From contig NZ_UWOK01000001.1 of assembly GCF_900573985.1 (NCBI RefSeq), forward strand, positions 124,001-188,000: 64,000 nt of DNA. Reading direction: 5' to 3'. Below the pieces are notes generated by a model that did no database searches, was not told the origin of the DNA, and saw only the letters and a program-made list of their open reading frames with translations. This document shows, in pieces, positions 1 to 8,540 of this stretch; position 1 is the stretch's first letter, and the number at the start of each line of letters is the position of its first letter. Origin of the DNA: Campylobacter showae. GTDB taxonomy: Bacteria > Campylobacterota > Campylobacteria > Campylobacterales > Campylobacteraceae. The position numbers and the translations under genes were made by a program.

Positions 1-245
1 TTTCTACTGACGGCAAAAATTTCAAGATAAATCGCCTCGATCGCGGCTTTATTTAAAAATGTGGAGTCCTGCCCCTCGAGGCGGTTTAGGATCGCTCTTT
101 CGCGCTCGGGGCGGTAGATCGCACTGCCGCTGGTTTGCTTTAGTTCGCCGATCTTTCTCACGAAATTCATGCGCTCGTTTAGGCGCTTTAGCACCTCATC
201 GTCGATCTTATCTATCTCGCTTCTAAGGTCGTTTATGTTTTGCAT
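1..245 (-). CDS. pheA: Bifunctional chorismate mutase/prephenate dehydratase, N-terminal part
   Basis: Only the first 81 codons lie in the window; the gene runs off the left edge. The start MQNINDLRSEIDKIDDEVLK and the later KIGELKQ and YRPERE segments are those of the AroQ-type chorismate mutase domain that begins PheA. PheA converts chorismate to prephenate and then phenylpyruvate in cytoplasmic phenylalanine synthesis. Its ATG lies 9 bases after the lysA stop, so the two are very likely co-transcribed. The prephenate dehydratase and ACT domains cannot be seen, so a stand-alone mutase is formally possible but unlikely given the usual Campylobacter order. Confidence 0.85.
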   Translation of the reverse strand, partial: MQNINDLRSEIDKIDDEVLKRLNERMNFVRKIGELKQTSGSAIYRPERERAILNRLEGQDSTFLNKAAIEAIYLEIFAVSR

Positions 246-254
246 TTTCGCTCC

Positions 255-1496
255 CTAGCCTAAAAATTCTCGCTCCAGCGCCACTACATCCTCAAAGCTC
301 TCGCGGCGTCTTATCAAAAAGTCTTCGCCGCCTTTTACCGCAACCTCCGCGACGCGCCCACGAGTGTTGTAGTTGCTGCTCATGGCAAAGCCGTATGCAC
401 CTGCTGATTTGATAACGACGAGATCGCCTGGGTTTAGAGGCGGTAAATTTCGGTCTTTTGCGAGGAAATCGCCGCTCTCGCAGATCGGTCCGACCACGTC
501 GCAAGGGCTAAATTTGAGCTCCCGAAGTTGCTCGGTCTTACACTCGCAAAGAGTCTTGCCGCCGCTAATAGCAAAAATTTTATGCCAAGCCTGATAGAGA
601 CTCGGACGGATAAGGTCGTTCATCGCGCCGTCCACGACCACAAAGCGCTTGTTTTTATTAAATTTCTCGTAAAGAACGCTAGTTAGAAAATACCCCGCGT
701 TGCCGACGATAAAGCGTCCCGGCTCGCAAACTACCGTAACGTCCAGGCCGCTTAAATTTGCCAAAATGCCCTGCGCGTATTCGTATAGATCAGGCTCGCT
801 CTCGTCGCCGTAAACGATGCCTATGCCGCCGCCGACGTCAAAAAATTTGATGTCGATTTGCGCGGCTTTTAGCTCTCTAGTCAAATTTGCCACGATCTTT
901 GCCGCTTCGATAACGGGCTTTATGTCGGTTATCTGCGAGCCGATGTGGCTATGGATGCCCACAGGCTCGAGATGCGGCGAGTTTTTAGCGTGTAGATACA
1001 TTTTTTTCGCCGTTTGCAGATCTACGCCAAATTTATTTTCGTTTAGTCCGGTTGAGATGTAGGGGTGCGTCTTGGCATCGATGTCTGGATTTACGCGGAT
1101 GCTGATGCGAGCGGGCTTGCCCAGCTGCTTTGCGATATCCTCCAGGCGGTTCATCTCAGCTTCGCTTTCTAAATTTATCATCAAGATTTCATTTTCCAGC
1201 GCAAATTTGAGCTCGTCGTCGCGCTTGCCCACGCCGCTTAAGATGATCTGATAGCTTTTAGCGCCCGCTAGCAGCGCACGCCTAACTTCACCCACGCTCA
1301 CGCAGTCAAACCCGGCTCCAAGCCCGGCTAAAAATTTTAAAACGCTTAAATTCGAGTTTGCCTTAACGGCGTAGCATACGAGAGATTTTCTAGCGTGAAA
1401 CGCGTTTTTTAGCGCTTCGTAGCGGTGTGCCATGTAGTCAAAATCGTAAACGTAAAGAGGGGTGCCGTATTTTTGCGCTAAATTCGTAAAATCCAT
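255..1496 (-). CDS. lysA: Diaminopimelate decarboxylase
   Basis: Performs the last step of lysine synthesis, decarboxylating meso-diaminopimelate to L-lysine with PLP. The 413-residue length is normal. It is a fold-type III PLP enzyme: the Schiff-base lysine is in CYAVKANSN (about K45), the phosphate-binding glycines follow in DVGGGIG near 220, CEPGRFIVG lies near 257, and the substrate-binding cysteine is in GPICESGDF near 337. The C-terminal SAGAYGFAMSSNYN is typical of LysA. It sits between lptG and pheA in an apparent operon. C. jejuni, as I recall, has a HAD hydrolase between lysA and pheA that is absent here. Confidence 0.97.
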   Translation of the reverse strand: MDFTNLAQKYGTPLYVYDFDYMAHRYEALKNAFHARKSLVCYAVKANSNLSVLKFLAGLGAGFDCVSVGEVRRALLAGAKSYQIILSGVGKRDDELKFALENEILMINLESEAEMNRLEDIAKQLGKPARISIRVNPDIDAKTHPYISTGLNENKFGVDLQTAKKMYLHAKNSPHLEPVGIHSHIGSQITDIKPVIEAAKIVANLTRELKAAQIDIKFFDVGGGIGIVYGDESEPDLYEYAQGILANLSGLDVTVVCEPGRFIVGNAGYFLTSVLYEKFNKNKRFVVVDGAMNDLIRPSLYQAWHKIFAISGGKTLCECKTEQLRELKFSPCDVVGPICESGDFLAKDRNLPPLNPGDLVVIKSAGAYGFAMSSNYNTRGRVAEVAVKGGEDFLIRRRESFEDVVALEREFLG

Positions 1497-1551
1497 AACC
1501 GACCTTGTTTAAAAATAGTTAGATTTTACAGAAATTTTGCCTAAATCTCTC

Positions 1552-2613
1552 TTAACGACTCCCAAAACGCAGATAAAAAGCGTAAGCACCAAGTAAAATA
1601 ATCGGTAAAAGCACGCCGACCTCGGGCGAGACGACGCCGTTTCTAGCAAATCTCATCATCACAAAAAGCGCACCCCAGACGCAAAGCGAGGCGATTGTGA
1701 AGATAAAGCTTTTTAAGGCGAGATTAAAAAATCGTCCGGTAATCGGCAAAAAATAGTAAATAATGAGCACCATAAACGGCGCAAAAAAAGGCGCAAAAGC
1801 GAGGTTATAAAGCGTAGTTTTGGTCGAATTTAGCCCGATACCTTCGTCTTTAAACGCCAAAATATAATCCACTGCATCAGGAATCGTGATCGCCGAGCTC
1901 TCCGCTGACGCGCTTTCTATTGTTTTTGGTTTAAAATTTTCAAGCGTTTTTAGCTCGCTTGGCGTTTTGATATCAAGCCCCTTTTCGCCAAGCTTAATAT
2001 TTTGCGGCAAATTTACGATTTTAGCATTTTTTAAAAGCCACGCATCGTCTATAAACTTCCCGCTTTCGCCAAAGGTAGCGCTGCGCAAGTTGCTGCTGTC
2101 TATGTCAAATATCCGCACGTCTTTTGCCTCGCCGCTAATAGGATTTAGGCTATCCACATAGACAAATTTGCCTTCGAATTTTAAGAAAATATCCGAACTC
2201 GTACGCGATAAATTCGAGAGTTTCACGATGTTTCGCCCATACTCGTAGGCGTAGGCAAAAGGTGTGAAATTTAGCCCGACGTAAATAAACGTGATGGCAA
2301 GCGCGATATAAAAAGGCGGCTTGATCAGGCGATTTTTATCGATACCCAGCGCGTAAAAACTAACTAGCTCGTTACTGCGGATCATGCTAAATTTGCTAGT
2401 TATAAGCGCAAAAATGAGCGCGAGAGGCAGAACGTAGTTTACCGCCGTGAGCGAGGTAAGGCCAAAATAAAGTAGCTTTAGGTTCGCGCTTGCGGGCATG
2501 TCTTTTAGGTTGGTTAGGATGTCGATGCCGATGTAAAAAAGCGTGAGCGCGACGAATAAAATCATGAAATATTTAAAATAAAGCCAGCCGACGTAACGCG
2601 CGTAAAGGTTCAT
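1552..2613 (-). CDS. lptG: LptF/LptG-family LPS export permease, probably LptG
   Basis: Integral inner-membrane protein of the YjgP/YjgQ family (353 residues), a subunit of the Lpt ABC exporter that takes lipopolysaccharide from the inner membrane toward the periplasmic bridge. Three hydrophobic helices lie in the first 125 residues, a periplasmic beta-rich domain spans about 130-255, and three more helices lie at the C-terminus, which is the family layout. The ATG overlaps the stop of the small upstream ORF by 4 bases (ATGA), suggesting translational coupling. The choice of LptG over LptF rests on the N-terminal YARYVGWLYFKYF pattern and position beside lysA, and is less certain than the family assignment. 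Confidence 0.8.
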   Translation of the reverse strand: MNLYARYVGWLYFKYFMILFVALTLFYIGIDILTNLKDMPASANLKLLYFGLTSLTAVNYVLPLALIFALITSKFSMIRSNELVSFYALGIDKNRLIKPPFYIALAITFIYVGLNFTPFAYAYEYGRNIVKLSNLSRTSSDIFLKFEGKFVYVDSLNPISGEAKDVRIFDIDSSNLRSATFGESGKFIDDAWLLKNAKIVNLPQNIKLGEKGLDIKTPSELKTLENFKPKTIESASAESSAITIPDAVDYILAFKDEGIGLNSTKTTLYNLAFAPFFAPFMVLIIYYFLPITGRFFNLALKSFIFTIASLCVWGALFVMMRFARNGVVSPEVGVLLPIILLGAYAFYLRFGSR

Positions 2614-2948
2614 TTGAGGCCTTTTAAATCAAATTTTGCGTACGCGGGGTGGCGGACAAGAGCGACGCTCTCAAAAGTATCAAATCTAAACAGCTCTGTT
2701 TTTTGAGTGAAATTTAATAAAAATACAGCTCTGGATAAAAGGCGAGTCTGTGAAAAAACCGTTTTTTTCGTAAATTTTATAAATTTGCTAGTAAAATTTT
2801 GAAGTAAATTTATAAAATTTGCGGTAAAGAAAATTTGGCGTACGGTTTTAAATTTATGTTTTAAATTTAACCGATTTTTTAGCGCTTTAAAAAGCCGCAA
2901 AATTTGAGAAACCGCAAAAGTCGCAAATACCAAATTTAACCCTCTCAC
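2610..2948 (-). CDS. Small hypothetical protein between pth and lptG
   Basis: A 112-codon ORF that exactly fills the space between pth and lptG and shares ATGA-type 4-base overlaps with both, which argues for a translated, coupled gene. The product is very basic and rich in Phe, Lys, Asn and Leu, with a short hydrophobic N-terminus ([15 protein letters not shown]). I recognise no family. The composition is much more AT-rich than the neighbours, and the middle looks like low-complexity AAATTT-type sequence read as protein. It may therefore be a spacer that happens to be open. Confidence 0.35.
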   Translation of the reverse strand: MRGLNLVFATFAVSQILRLFKALKNRLNLKHKFKTVRQIFFTANFINLLQNFTSKFIKFTKKTVFSQTRLLSRAVFLLNFTQKTELFRFDTFESVALVRHPAYAKFDLKGLK

Positions 2949-3505
2949 AAAATACCTTTTTTGGTTGAGAATTTTTGCGAAACGGCGTCGATGTCGGTTT
3001 TTATAAGCTCATTTAGCGCGTTTTCACAGTAGTTCAAAATCTTTTCCAGCCCCTCTTTTTCCTCTGCGTTAAATTCGCCAAGCACGTGGCCGGTTACCGC
3101 GCTTTCGCCTTTGTGCGCGCTTCTACCGATACCGATACGTACGCGCTCGTAGTCTGCACCCATTAATGCGTCGATTGATTTTAGCCCGTTGTGTCCGCCA
3201 TTTCCGCCGCCCTTTTTAAATTTAACGACGCCGAAATTTAGATCAAGGTCATCATGAATCACGATAATACGCTCAGGCTTGTAAAAATCTGCGACGGCTT
3301 TCACGCTTCGTCCGCTTAGATTCATAAAAGTAGTTGGCTTTAAAAAAAGTATATTTTGAAATTTAAACAGCTCGCCTTGAAATTTGGCCGAGCTTACATC
3401 CGTAAAATTTGAGTTTTTGAGTCTATCTATCAGCATAAAGCCGACATTGTGTCTTGTTTTGGAGTACTCGGGACCAGGGTTTCCCAGTCCGACTATGAGT
3501 ATCAA
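2945..3505 (-). CDS. pth: Peptidyl-tRNA hydrolase
   Basis: Cleaves the ester bond of peptidyl-tRNAs dropped from ribosomes and so recycles tRNA. It is 186 residues, the usual bacterial length. Diagnostic segments are [15 protein letters not shown] with the catalytic His near position 19, [10 protein letters not shown] near 57, VIHDDLDL with the catalytic Asp near 92, and [12 protein letters not shown] near 107. It follows rplY by 8 bases, the classical rplY-pth pair of bacterial genomes. Confidence 0.97.
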   Translation of the reverse strand: MILIVGLGNPGPEYSKTRHNVGFMLIDRLKNSNFTDVSSAKFQGELFKFQNILFLKPTTFMNLSGRSVKAVADFYKPERIIVIHDDLDLNFGVVKFKKGGGNGGHNGLKSIDALMGADYERVRIGIGRSAHKGESAVTGHVLGEFNAEEKEGLEKILNYCENALNELIKTDIDAVSQKFSTKKGIL

Positions 3506-3513
3506 GGGTAGCC

Positions 3514-4050
3514 TTATTTAGCTTTTATTACGCCTAGAACCGCTACGCGGTCAGCATCGATCATAGTAACGCCCGCAGGAACGGTTATATCGCGCACTAG
3601 GACAGTGTCGTCTATATCAAGACCGCTAACGTCTATGTCAAATGAATTCGGCAAATTTTCAGCCGTGCATTTTACGGCTAAGCGTCTTTTTGAGACGATC
3701 AAAACGCCTTTATTTTTTAGACCCACAGGAGTTCCGTAAGGTTTAACCGGGATCATATATTTTGAGACGACGCCTGGAAGCGCAACCTTTAAATCAACGT
3801 GTTTTAGCGCGTTTGTCACAGGGTCTTTTTGGTATTCGACTACTACGACTTTTAAGGTTTTTCCGCCTACTTTTACGTCAAACGCAAGGCTCTCTTTTTT
3901 GCGAACCTCTTTTATAAAATCATTGATTTTAAAAGCGGCCTGCACGTTCTCTAATCCCTTGCCGTAAATATTGGCGATTAGATAACCATCTCTTCTCAAG
4001 GCTTTTGACGCCTTTTTACCGATACTCTCTCTAACGATACCTTCTAACAT
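3514..4050 (-). CDS. rplY: 50S ribosomal protein L25/general stress protein Ctc
   Basis: Binds 5S rRNA in the large ribosomal subunit. It is the long Ctc/TL5 form (178 residues): an N-terminal L25 beta-barrel (about 1-90, beginning [20 protein letters not shown]) plus a C-terminal beta domain (about 95-175, with [20 protein letters not shown] and the final [14 protein letters not shown]). It sits directly upstream of pth and downstream of the PilT-like gene, with a 58-base spacer that could hold its own promoter. Confidence 0.96.
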   Translation of the reverse strand: MLEGIVRESIGKKASKALRRDGYLIANIYGKGLENVQAAFKINDFIKEVRKKESLAFDVKVGGKTLKVVVVEYQKDPVTNALKHVDLKVALPGVVSKYMIPVKPYGTPVGLKNKGVLIVSKRRLAVKCTAENLPNSFDIDVSGLDIDDTVLVRDITVPAGVTMIDADRVAVLGVIKAK

Positions 4051-4108
4051 CGTTTTCCTTTCTTGAAAAATAGAAGCCGATGATACCCAAATTTATATAA
4101 ATTTCGCC

Positions 4109-6403
4109 TTACTTGATATCTTTGAGCGCAATAACTTCGCTTTGAAATTCTTTTAAGAGATCGGCGTCCTCTTCGATAGAGGCAACCATCGCTCTTTTTT
4201 TAGCAAGGTCGGCGCTCTTGATTTTGATATCGAGGTTTTCTCTTCTGCTAGCGCTTTTTAGCGCTTCTTCTTTTGTAATAATTCCCGAAGTATACATGTC
4301 AAGCAAATGCTGCTCGAAGGTCTGCATTCCGTATGTATTTTTACTTTGTTCTATCGCGTCGTAAATTTCGCTATCTCTATCTTCTAAGATCATATCTCTT
4401 ATTCTTATGTTTTTTACCATTATTTCGCAAGCGACGCGGCGTTTGCCTGCCGTAGTTACGACAAGGCGCTGAGATATAATAGCCTCCGCAACCGAGGCAA
4501 AGGTCATCCTTATGCGGTTTTGCTCCTCTTTAGGAAACATATTTATGACGCGGCCGATAGTTTCTTTAGCATCAAGGGTGTGAAGCGTAGCAAGCACCAA
4601 GTGTCCTGTTTCTGCTGCATTTATCGCGGTTCTAACAGTCTCTAGGTCTCTCATCTCGCCTACAAATATAACATCCGGGTCCTCGCGCAAAGAGGCTCTT
4701 AACGCGTCGGCAAAGCTATCTACGTCTTGGCCGATACCGCGCTGATTTATTACGCTTTTGTCGTCATTGTAGATAAACTCGATCGGATCTTCGATAGTGA
4801 CGATATGGTAGTTTTTCGTGTGATTTAGGTGATTTATCATACTAGCTAACGTCGTAGTTTTACCGCTACCGGTAGGTCCCGTTGCTAGGACGATACCTCT
4901 ATTTACTTTATTGCAAAGCTTTTCAATAACCGGCGGCAATAAAAGCTCGGACATCGTAGGAATTTTCGTCGGAATCGTTCTAAATACGAAAGATACGCCA
5001 TCCATCTGCAAAAAGACGTTTGAACGGAAACGGTAGTCGTCGTTTAATTTATATGTAAAATCCACGCTCTTTCTTTTCATAAGATTGTAATAATTCGCCC
5101 CTAAAATCTCCTTTGCAAGTAGTATCGAGTTGTCGTAATCTAAAATTTTATCGCCCATCGTAAATATCTCGCCGTTAAATCTACCGCGAACTACTTTGTT
5201 GGATTTTACATGCAAGTCGCTACCGCCAAGCTCGATAAGTTTTGCTAGATACCCATCCAGTATAACCTTCATTTCGGCTTTTTTTTCGTTCTCTTCGTCG
5301 CTCTGCGGCACCGTGGTTCTAATCGGCGTCCCGAAAGTTTCATCTTCCATACCGATGCCAAGCTCGGCTAAAAGCGCCGCCCTGTCCTTGTATTTAACCG
5401 GTCGCGCTTCAGGTTTTTTTAACGTATTTGTTTGGTTTTCTTGCTTATCGTTTATAGTTTGCGCTTGCGCCGCAACTTTATTTGCGGCAGTTTGCATTTG
5501 TGCGAAATTCGGCTCTAAATTTTGCGCTTGCGATTCGCGCAAATTTATGGATTCGTCGATATTTTTTTGCTCTTTATTTTGCCGATCGTCTCCAAAACCA
5601 ACGTTTAAATTCGGCTGCGCAGGGATTGCGTTTATCTCGTTTTTGTCGCTGGCGCCATCGTCATTGATTGTGCCGATTTTATCCTCTATATCTTTATTTT
5701 CTTCATCTTGAACTATGCTAAATTCGTTTTGAAAAAAGTCTAAAATTTGATCCTTTTCGCTAGGGTGCTGTTGCATGCCGACCTCTTCTTGCGTAAATTT
5801 AATACCCAAATCATCCAAACTTACGTTATCTCCGCCAAATTTTATATCCGGCGTTTCATCGCAAATCGACTGTTCTTGCGCCGTAGCTTTCGTAGTCTCG
5901 TCAAACTCATCTTTTTTTGGCGACATCTCGTCCAGTGCGTCTATTTCGCTCAGTGCTTCGTTGATAGCTTGGAGATTTTCGCTTAACTCGTGTTTTTTTG
6001 CCTCCAAATCACCGGGCTCGATAAAACCGTCAAATTTGACGGTTTCCGCCGCTTCTTTGATTTTTACGGGCTCGTCGTCTATGGGTTTGAGCGCAGGCAG
6101 GTTCTCAAAATCAAAATTTTGTCCAAATTTAAACACGGGCTCATGATCGCTCAAATTTTTATCTGTAACTTCACCGATCTTCTGCTCATCTTTTTCAGAT
6201 TTTAGCTCTATTATTTGCTCTTCTTGCGAATCTTCTTTATTTTTATCTCTTATTTTTTGTATATCGTTTTTTACCGCATTCGCTCTTAGATTTATGATAC
6301 GCTCAAGTTCGTCGTCTTGAGTGTCAAATTTAATACTAGAACCGATAGGCTCGTAGTCCATTGCATCTTCTTGCTGCGACGAAGTAAATCTCAAAGGCTT
6401 CAT
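4109..6403 (-). CDS. pilT: PilT-type retraction ATPase with long acidic N-terminal extension
   Basis: A secretion/pilus ATPase of the PilT branch. The conserved part covers about residues 378-764: an N-terminal PAS-like domain with GGSDLHVK, Walker [11 protein letters not shown] near 508, an Asp box in VTIEDPIEFI, Walker B in DPDVIFVGEMRDLET, and a His box in GHLVLATLHT. PilT proteins are normally about 345-380 residues; this one is 764. The first 375 residues are acidic, rich in Glu, Asp, Gln and Asn, lack hydrophobic segments and look disordered. No pilin or pilus assembly gene is visible nearby. Its start overlaps the tal stop by 4 bases, tying it to a metabolic and chemotaxis operon. Whether it drives pilus retraction here is unknown. 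Confidence 0.85.
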   Translation of the reverse strand: MKPLRFTSSQQEDAMDYEPIGSSIKFDTQDDELERIINLRANAVKNDIQKIRDKNKEDSQEEQIIELKSEKDEQKIGEVTDKNLSDHEPVFKFGQNFDFENLPALKPIDDEPVKIKEAAETVKFDGFIEPGDLEAKKHELSENLQAINEALSEIDALDEMSPKKDEFDETTKATAQEQSICDETPDIKFGGDNVSLDDLGIKFTQEEVGMQQHPSEKDQILDFFQNEFSIVQDEENKDIEDKIGTINDDGASDKNEINAIPAQPNLNVGFGDDRQNKEQKNIDESINLRESQAQNLEPNFAQMQTAANKVAAQAQTINDKQENQTNTLKKPEARPVKYKDRAALLAELGIGMEDETFGTPIRTTVPQSDEENEKKAEMKVILDGYLAKLIELGGSDLHVKSNKVVRGRFNGEIFTMGDKILDYDNSILLAKEILGANYYNLMKRKSVDFTYKLNDDYRFRSNVFLQMDGVSFVFRTIPTKIPTMSELLLPPVIEKLCNKVNRGIVLATGPTGSGKTTTLASMINHLNHTKNYHIVTIEDPIEFIYNDDKSVINQRGIGQDVDSFADALRASLREDPDVIFVGEMRDLETVRTAINAAETGHLVLATLHTLDAKETIGRVINMFPKEEQNRIRMTFASVAEAIISQRLVVTTAGKRRVACEIMVKNIRIRDMILEDRDSEIYDAIEQSKNTYGMQTFEQHLLDMYTSGIITKEEALKSASRRENLDIKIKSADLAKKRAMVASIEEDADLLKEFQSEVIALKDIK

Positions 6404-7395
6404 TTAAGCGCTTTCATTATATCTTCAAATGCCGTCACAAACTGCTTTAAGCCGTCGTTTAGCAAGTCTTTGTAAACCTTCTCCATGTCTATATCGGCTC
6501 TTTTTACCACGCCGAAAAATTTCTCTATACTATCGTCGCTAACAGCTGTTTTTGGTTCGTTTTTGCCCGCCATAAAGGCCTTGATAGTATCAAGCGGGGC
6601 CGTATTTACCGCGTTTTGATACATAAGCTCTTTTACGTAATAATCCTTTGCCAACTCATCGCCCTTTACGCCCGTGCTAGCAAATAGCGCGCGCGTCGTC
6701 GGCAAGCTTCTGTTTTCTATGATTTTGTAAATTTTAGTCGCGTTCATGATGCCGATTTGACCCGTCGGTAGCGAGTTTTTACGCATTTTTTCATCTAGCA
6801 AGCGATCAAACCTGCTAACAAAAATGCTAATCACGCTTTTTGGTAGCGGCGTTAGCGGAAATTTTTTCTCATAAGCCTTTACGCCCTCTTCAAAAGCATC
6901 CAAACACGCTACGGCTTGCTCCGGCGAGAAAATTAGCGTCGCATTTACCGCGATACCGCGCGCGGTTAATGCGCTCATAGCTTCAAAGCCGGCTTTTGTC
7001 GCAGGGATTTTGATCATGACGTTTGGCATGCCGATTTCTGCGTGCAGTCTAGCGCCCTCATCCACCGTAGCTGCAGCGTTATCGCAAAAGCTAGGATCGA
7101 CCTCGATACTAACAAACCCGTCGTCGCCGTTTGCGTAATGCCTCAAAAGCTTGGTCGCGGCTATCTTGATATCTTGCACCGCGAGCGCCTCGTAAAGCGC
7201 CTTTGGATATTTTTTGCTCATTTGGCCGATGACGTCCTTGTAGGAGTCCGACAAAAACGCGGCTTTAAAGATAGACGGATTTGAGGTCACGCCGTTAATC
7301 GCGCCGATTTGGAGCAAATTTTCAAACTCGTCCTGCAAAAAGTCGCGCTCGATAAAGTCACACCACAATGAAAAATTTATATCGTTATTAAACAT
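6400..7395 (-). CDS. tal: Transaldolase
   Basis: Moves a dihydroxyacetone unit from sedoheptulose 7-phosphate to glyceraldehyde 3-phosphate in the non-oxidative pentose phosphate pathway. The 331-residue protein has the N-terminal GVTSNPSIFKAA motif, VSIEVDPSF near 100, and the Schiff-base lysine in NVMIKIPATKAG near 130. VSIFVSRFDRLLDEK follows near 190. It belongs to the longer transaldolase type usual in Campylobacter. It sits 12 bases after serB. Confidence 0.95.
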   Translation of the reverse strand: MFNNDINFSLWCDFIERDFLQDEFENLLQIGAINGVTSNPSIFKAAFLSDSYKDVIGQMSKKYPKALYEALAVQDIKIAATKLLRHYANGDDGFVSIEVDPSFCDNAAATVDEGARLHAEIGMPNVMIKIPATKAGFEAMSALTARGIAVNATLIFSPEQAVACLDAFEEGVKAYEKKFPLTPLPKSVISIFVSRFDRLLDEKMRKNSLPTGQIGIMNATKIYKIIENRSLPTTRALFASTGVKGDELAKDYYVKELMYQNAVNTAPLDTIKAFMAGKNEPKTAVSDDSIEKFFGVVKRADIDMEKVYKDLLNDGLKQFVTAFEDIMKALK

Positions 7396-7407
7396 TTTCT
7401 CGCCTTT

Positions 7408-8031
7408 TTATATCAAATTTATGATCTCGCGCAAATCTTTTTTATCCACGCAACAAGTTGCCGCTTGCCTCAAAATTTGCTTCGCGCAAAATGCGATTTT
7501 TAAATTTGAATGCTCAAACATTGATAGGTCGTTGGCGCCGTCGCCCACGCTCATCGTCTGCTCTTTTGAGATTCCAAGCAAATTTTGTAAATTTGCAAGC
7601 ATCGCTCCCTTTGAAAAGCCAAACATCATCTCGCCGCCCACAAGCCCAGTTAGGACGCCGTCTTTGTGGTGCAGGATATTGGCGAAGCTAGCGTCAAATT
7701 TGAGCTTTTCTTGCGCTCTATCGGTGCCCGAGTGAAATCCGCCGCTAAAAACTACGACCTTGATGTCTTTGCTTTTTAGATGTGCGATCAGCTCGGCGGC
7801 TCCTGGCATGAGCGGTAAATTTGAGCAAATTTGATCTACTTTAGCGAGCTCAAGCCCCTTTAAAAGCGACACTCGGCGCGTCAAGCTCTCAAAAAAATCA
7901 AGCTCGCCCGCCATCGCTTTTGCAGTTATTTCACTGACCTCATCGCCCACGCCCTTTGCTGCAGCTAGAAAATCTATCGTCTCGCCGTCCATCAGCGTCG
8001 AATCAAAATCAAATACGCAAAGCTTTATCAA
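7408..8031 (-). CDS. serB: Phosphoserine phosphatase
   Basis: Dephosphorylates phosphoserine in the last step of serine synthesis. It is a HAD-superfamily enzyme of 207 residues. Motif I is CVFDFDSTLMDGE with nucleophile D8 and general acid D10, motif II is VVFSGGFHSG with Ser near 95, and motif III/IV is MSVGDGANDLSMFEHS near 165. It lacks the N-terminal ACT region of the E. coli enzyme, as usual for the short SerB form. It lies between cheW and tal with 8- and 12-base gaps. Confidence 0.93.
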   Translation of the reverse strand: MIKLCVFDFDSTLMDGETIDFLAAAKGVGDEVSEITAKAMAGELDFFESLTRRVSLLKGLELAKVDQICSNLPLMPGAAELIAHLKSKDIKVVVFSGGFHSGTDRAQEKLKFDASFANILHHKDGVLTGLVGGEMMFGFSKGAMLANLQNLLGISKEQTMSVGDGANDLSMFEHSNLKIAFCAKQILRQAATCCVDKKDLREIINLI

Positions 8032-8039
8032 ATTTGACC

Positions 8040-8537
8040 CTAGAAATCGCGCTTTAGCAATGTTTCGACTTTTAAAATCGTAAGGATATTGTTGTCTCTT
8101 TTGCCGATACCGTAAATCATACCTTTGTCTTTTAAAAGCGTTTCAGGCGGCGGATCGATCCTGTTTTGCTGTATTCTGATGGCCTCCGTTAGCCTATCAA
8201 TCACAAATCCCGCGACGTTATCGCCCTCTTTCATCACGATATACCTCGTGCTTGGGCTCGGTTTTGCGGCGTTTAGAGAAAATTTCTTTCTCAAGTCGAT
8301 TAGCGGGATGACGCTACCGCGCAGATTAAACACGCCCAAAACATACTCAGGCACGCTAGGTACGCGAGTGTATTCGATGGGCTTAATGATCTCTTGGATA
8401 TTTAAAATAGGTATCGCATACTCCTCGTCGCCAACAATAAAGCCGACTAGCTGGACGATCTCCTCGCGCTCTTTTTCGCTCGGGTCTATCACCTGTCTTT
8501 TTTGTCTTTTTAGAACCTGATTTAGTTTGTCGTTCAT
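8040..8537 (-). CDS. cheW: Chemotaxis coupling protein CheW
   Basis: Couples chemoreceptors to the kinase CheA in the membrane-associated chemotaxis array. A single CheW domain fills residues about 25-160, with VGDEEYAIPILNIQEIIKP, VLGVFNLRGSVIPLIDLR and GFVIDRLTEAIRI as the characteristic strands. The first 25 residues are basic and charged. It starts 3 bases after the cheA stop in the cheV-cheA-cheW run. Confidence 0.96.
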   Translation of the reverse strand: MNDKLNQVLKRQKRQVIDPSEKEREEIVQLVGFIVGDEEYAIPILNIQEIIKPIEYTRVPSVPEYVLGVFNLRGSVIPLIDLRKKFSLNAAKPSPSTRYIVMKEGDNVAGFVIDRLTEAIRIQQNRIDPPPETLLKDKGMIYGIGKRDNNILTILKVETLLKRDF

Positions 8538-8540
8538 GTT

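Noticed and set aside
5196..5711. 171-codon plus ORF opposite the PilT-like gene
   Set aside because: Ser/Phe-rich shadow of the acidic extension, typical of antisense frames of Glu/Lys-rich coding sequence.
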